This document shows positions 6,793 through 8,967 of a stretch of 8,967 bases of DNA, piece after piece. The notes below the pieces were generated by a model that searched no databases, was not told the origin of the DNA, and saw nothing but the letters and a program-made list of their open reading frames with translations. Each line of letters begins with the position of its first letter. Positions within the stretch are counted from its first letter, which is position 1. The DNA is taken from NCBI GenBank assembly GCA_031376425.1, contig JANMDR010000131.1, positions 1 to 8,967 of the forward strand. Direction: 5' to 3'. A program made the translations under genes and the position numbers. The stretch is from JANMDR01 sp031376425. Lineage in GTDB: Bacteria; Pseudomonadota; Gammaproteobacteria; Burkholderiales; Usitatibacteraceae.

Positions 6793-7710
6793 GTGCGCTT
6801 TACTATATTTCAAGATAGCCACATCGGCGAACGTAAATCCAACCAAGATCGTTTAGCGTATTCGTATAGCAAAGATGTACTGCTCATGGTAGTAGCAGAC
6901 GGCATGGGCGGCCACGCCCGTGGCGAAATTGCGGCAGAGATCACCATTGAAACCATTACTAATCGCTTTCAACAAGAAGCACGCGGACCATTGCGCCGCC
7001 CGCTCGAATTTTTAGAAAGTACTTTCTTTTCTGCCCATCGCGCCATTGTTTCATATGCCGATACCAATCGCATGTTGGAATGCCCACGCACAACTTGTGT
7101 GGCCTGTATTTTTCAAAACGGTAAAGCTTATTGGGCGCATTCGGGTGATTCACGCTTGTATGTGTTCCGCGATGGCAAATTAGCCGCAAACACCATCGAC
7201 CATTCACGGGTGCGTCAGCTCATCGATGCCAAAGTAATTACCGAAACAGATGCCTTAACGCATCCGGATCGCAATAAAATTTATAACTGTTTGGGCGGTG
7301 TTTTGCCACCCATTGTGACACCATCCGCAGAATGGCAATTACAGGTAGGTGACACCTTTATGTTATCGAGCGATGGCTTTTGGGCACCCTTAGCGATACC
7401 TGAATTGGCACAACGCGTGCGCCAACAAACAGTCATGGATTTGATTCCTGATCTGATGGTGCAAGCGCGTAAAGCCGCAGGTGAAGATGCCGATAATTTA
7501 TCGGTTATTGCCGCCACTTGGGAGAGCCAAGACCAAGAAGCGCCGAATGCGAATGTCACGTCTACAGAGCCGATGGAAGGCTTTAGCACCACCACCGCAG
7601 CCAATAACACCACACAGCAAATGCGGGCAATGCGCGATGATATTTCGGACGAAGATATCGCCAAAGCGATTTCCGAAATTCAAGACGCGATTAAACGCGT
7701 AGGAAAATAA
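6793..7710 (+). CDS. PP2C-type serine/threonine protein phosphatase
   Basis: A metal-dependent (PPM) phosphatase, most likely reversing the action of the kinase just upstream. The 305 residues show KSNQDR (15-20), VADGMGGHARGE (34-45), HSGDSRLYVF (116-125), LSSDGFW (191-197) and EDADNLS (231-237). Expected metal ligands Asp19, Asp36, Gly37, Asp194 and Asp234 are all present. The catalytic fold ends near 243. A tail of about 60 residues follows: a Ser/Thr/Asn-rich linker (250-275) containing EPME (259-262), then a probably amphipathic helix (285-303) rich in Asp, Glu, Ile and Lys. The start is GTG: it gives the expected N-terminus (MRFTIFQDSHIGERKSNQDR), and a 2-base gap from the kinase stop with no evident Shine-Dalgarno points to translational coupling. 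There is no membrane segment. Many relatives stop soon after the DNLS motif, so the tail is the distinctive part. Confidence 0.93.
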   Translation: MRFTIFQDSHIGERKSNQDRLAYSYSKDVLLMVVADGMGGHARGEIAAEITIETITNRFQQEARGPLRRPLEFLESTFFSAHRAIVSYADTNRMLECPRTTCVACIFQNGKAYWAHSGDSRLYVFRDGKLAANTIDHSRVRQLIDAKVITETDALTHPDRNKIYNCLGGVLPPIVTPSAEWQLQVGDTFMLSSDGFWAPLAIPELAQRVRQQTVMDLIPDLMVQARKAAGEDADNLSVIAATWESQDQEAPNANVTSTEPMEGFSTTTAANNTTQQMRAMRDDISDEDIAKAISEIQDAIKRVGK

Positions 7711-7713
7711 CTC

Positions 7714-8448
7714 ATGACCTCTCAAGCCAATAGCGCTGCCAAGCGTGCCGACCAGCGCGCGGCAAATGCCTTGCGCCCAGTGCGCATTACCCGTAGCTAC
7801 ACCCGCTACGCCGAAGGCTCCGTACTCATTGAAGTGGGCGAGACTAAAGTTTTGTGCAATGCCAGCGTTGAAGAACGGGTGCCGGGCCATAAAAAAGGTT
7901 CTGGAGAAGGCTGGGTAACGGCAGAATATGGCATGCTGCCCCGCGCCACCCACACCCGTGGCGATAGAGAAGCAGCACGCGGTAAGCAGTCAGGCCGCAC
8001 CCAAGAAATTCAGCGGCTAATAGGCCGCTCATTACGCGCTGTAACTGATTTAAAAGCCCTAGGCGAGCGCACAATTCATTTGGATTGCGATGTTATTCAA
8101 GCCGATGGCGGTACGCGCTGCGCAGCCATCACTGGTGCCTATGTGGCATTGCGCGATGCCTGTGATGGCCTATTTAAAGCGGGCAAAATTGCCACATGGC
8201 CCTTGCGTGGCGCAGTGGCGGCAATATCGGTTGGTATTGTTGACGGTCAGGCTCTTCTTGATCTTGATTACAACGAGGATTCAAGCTGCGATACCGACAT
8301 GAATTTAGTCATGACCCAAGCGGGCACAATAATTGAACTGCAAGGCACGGCTGAGGGCGTACCATTTTCACGTGCCGAGTTAGACCAATTATTAACCTTG
8401 GGGCAGGCGGGCATTGCATCCCTAATTGAATTGCAAGGCAAAGCGTAG
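7714..8448 (+). CDS. rph: Ribonuclease PH
   Basis: RNase PH is a phosphate-dependent 3'-to-5' exoribonuclease that trims tRNA 3' ends and acts on structured RNA; it works as a ring-shaped hexamer in the cytosol. The 244-residue product (E. coli 238) has RPVRITRSYTRYAEGSVLIE (21-40), TAEYGMLPRATHTR (69-82), GKQSGRTQEIQRLIGR (90-105), LDCDVIQADGGTR (123-135, with GGTR in the phosphate-binding site), the acidic metal-binding stretch DLDYNEDSSCDTDMN (183-197) and ELQGTAEG (208-215). The usual N-terminal RPxGR box is degenerate here (KRADQRAANALRPV). ATG 7714 lies 3 bases after the phosphatase stop and uses AGGA at 7701-7704, inside the phosphatase's last codons, as ribosome-binding site. The full, undisturbed C-terminus suggests it is functional, unlike the frameshifted rph of E. 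coli K-12. It precedes rdgB, a common pairing. Confidence 0.97.
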   Translation: MTSQANSAAKRADQRAANALRPVRITRSYTRYAEGSVLIEVGETKVLCNASVEERVPGHKKGSGEGWVTAEYGMLPRATHTRGDREAARGKQSGRTQEIQRLIGRSLRAVTDLKALGERTIHLDCDVIQADGGTRCAAITGAYVALRDACDGLFKAGKIATWPLRGAVAAISVGIVDGQALLDLDYNEDSSCDTDMNLVMTQAGTIIELQGTAEGVPFSRAELDQLLTLGQAGIASLIELQGKA

Positions 8449-8496
8449 CAGTAAGCGTAAAACTATCACTACTCTTATTGCTATTGCTCTCTAACC

Positions 8497-8967
8497 ATGG
8501 ACAAAATAGTTATTGCCAGCAACAACGCTGGCAAGCTCCGCGAATTTAATGCCCTATTCGCAGCCTACAATATTAATGCAATTACCCAAGGCGAACTCGG
8601 CATTGATGAAACCGCAGAACCGTATGCCACCTTTATTGAAAACGCCCTCACCAAAGCACGGCATGCCGCAAAATTAAGCAAGCTACCCGCTTTGGCTGAT
8701 GATTCGGGCCTATGTGTAGCAGCGTTGGGCGGGGCACCGGGTGTTTGGTCTGCACGTTATGCGGGCGAGCCAAAATCGGATACGCGCAATAATGACAAGC
8801 TCTTAGCGGATATGCGCCAAATCACTGACCGTCGCGCATTTTTTTATTGCGCTCTGGTTTTTGTGCGCACCGCTGATGACCCACAACCGGTGATTGCTGA
8901 CGGTGTATGGCACGGCGAAATTACCTATGCGCCACGCGGCACCAGCGGCTTTGGCTACAATCCCGTG
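8497..8967 (+). CDS. rdgB: XTP/dITP diphosphatase (RdgB/HAM1 family), N-terminal part cut by window edge
   Basis: RdgB hydrolyses non-canonical purine triphosphates (ITP, dITP, XTP) to monophosphates and pyrophosphate, keeping them out of DNA and RNA. I translated 157 codons to the right edge, about four fifths of the usual length near 200. Motifs: SNNAGKLREF (8-17, triphosphate-binding), TFIENALTKA (45-54), LADDSGLCV (66-74, catalytic Asp69 by alignment with E. coli), GAPGVWSARYAG (79-90) and GFGYNPV (151-157), where most relatives read GFGYDP. ATG 8497 gives the expected family N-terminus (IVIASNN). The 48-base gap after rph holds no obvious Shine-Dalgarno directly before the ATG and no terminator-like hairpin, so readthrough from rph is likely. 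Since the frame stays open to the last base, truncation is due to the window edge, not to mutation. Confidence 0.96.
   Translation, partial: MDKIVIASNNAGKLREFNALFAAYNINAITQGELGIDETAEPYATFIENALTKARHAAKLSKLPALADDSGLCVAALGGAPGVWSARYAGEPKSDTRNNDKLLADMRQITDRRAFFYCALVFVRTADDPQPVIADGVWHGEITYAPRGTSGFGYNPV

Noticed and set aside
7281..7664. Minus-strand 127-codon open frame inside the phosphatase gene
   Set aside because: Entirely antisense to conserved PP2C motifs; no independent support.
5804..7710. Kinase and phosphatase as part of a type VI secretion or phage-defence locus
   Set aside because: No secretion, FHA, nuclease or other defence genes are nearby; both neighbours are housekeeping genes and the placement before rph fits ordinary betaproteobacterial order.
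7498..7953. Minus-strand 151-codon open frame over the phosphatase-rph junction
   Set aside because: It is antisense to well-supported phosphatase and rph coding sequence, its product shows no recognisable motif, and no promoter or ribosome-binding site was seen.

Overview
The window looks like a conserved housekeeping stretch of a betaproteobacterial chromosome. Base composition is near even by eye, and the gene order recG, ridA, spoT, rpoZ, gmk, yicC facing kinase, phosphatase, rph, rdgB matches what I know of Burkholderiales and Nitrosomonadales-type genomes. The genus cannot be named from sequence alone. No mobile element, tRNA, rRNA, CRISPR array or obvious transferred island is visible. 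Coding density is very high and no stretch over 160 bases lacks a gene.

Left arm, minus strand, in transcription order: yicC, gmk, rpoZ, spoT, ridA, recG (recG runs off the left edge). Gaps are about 12, 136, 65, 14 and 40 bases, so this is probably one operon with a possible internal promoter or attenuator in the 136-base gmk-rpoZ gap. The core gmk-rpoZ-spoT order is the same as in E. coli. It groups the alarmone synthetase/hydrolase with the RNA polymerase omega subunit, part of a ppGpp binding site, and with the kinase that makes GDP from GMP.

Right arm, plus strand: a soluble Hanks-type Ser/Thr kinase, a PP2C-type phosphatase, RNase PH, and rdgB (cut by the right edge). The first three are 2-3 bases apart, and rdgB follows after 48. 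The kinase and phosphatase are an obvious antagonistic signalling pair attached to RNA-processing and nucleotide-pool-cleaning genes.

The two arms diverge from a 186-base intergenic region (5618-5803). It holds back-to-back promoter candidates and a perfect 6-bp inverted repeat. I found no convincing new biological system. The points most worth checking are the shared EPME motif in the kinase and phosphatase tails, the MVKD variant of the SpoT synthetase motif, the divergent control region, and paired hairpins ahead of rpoZ.
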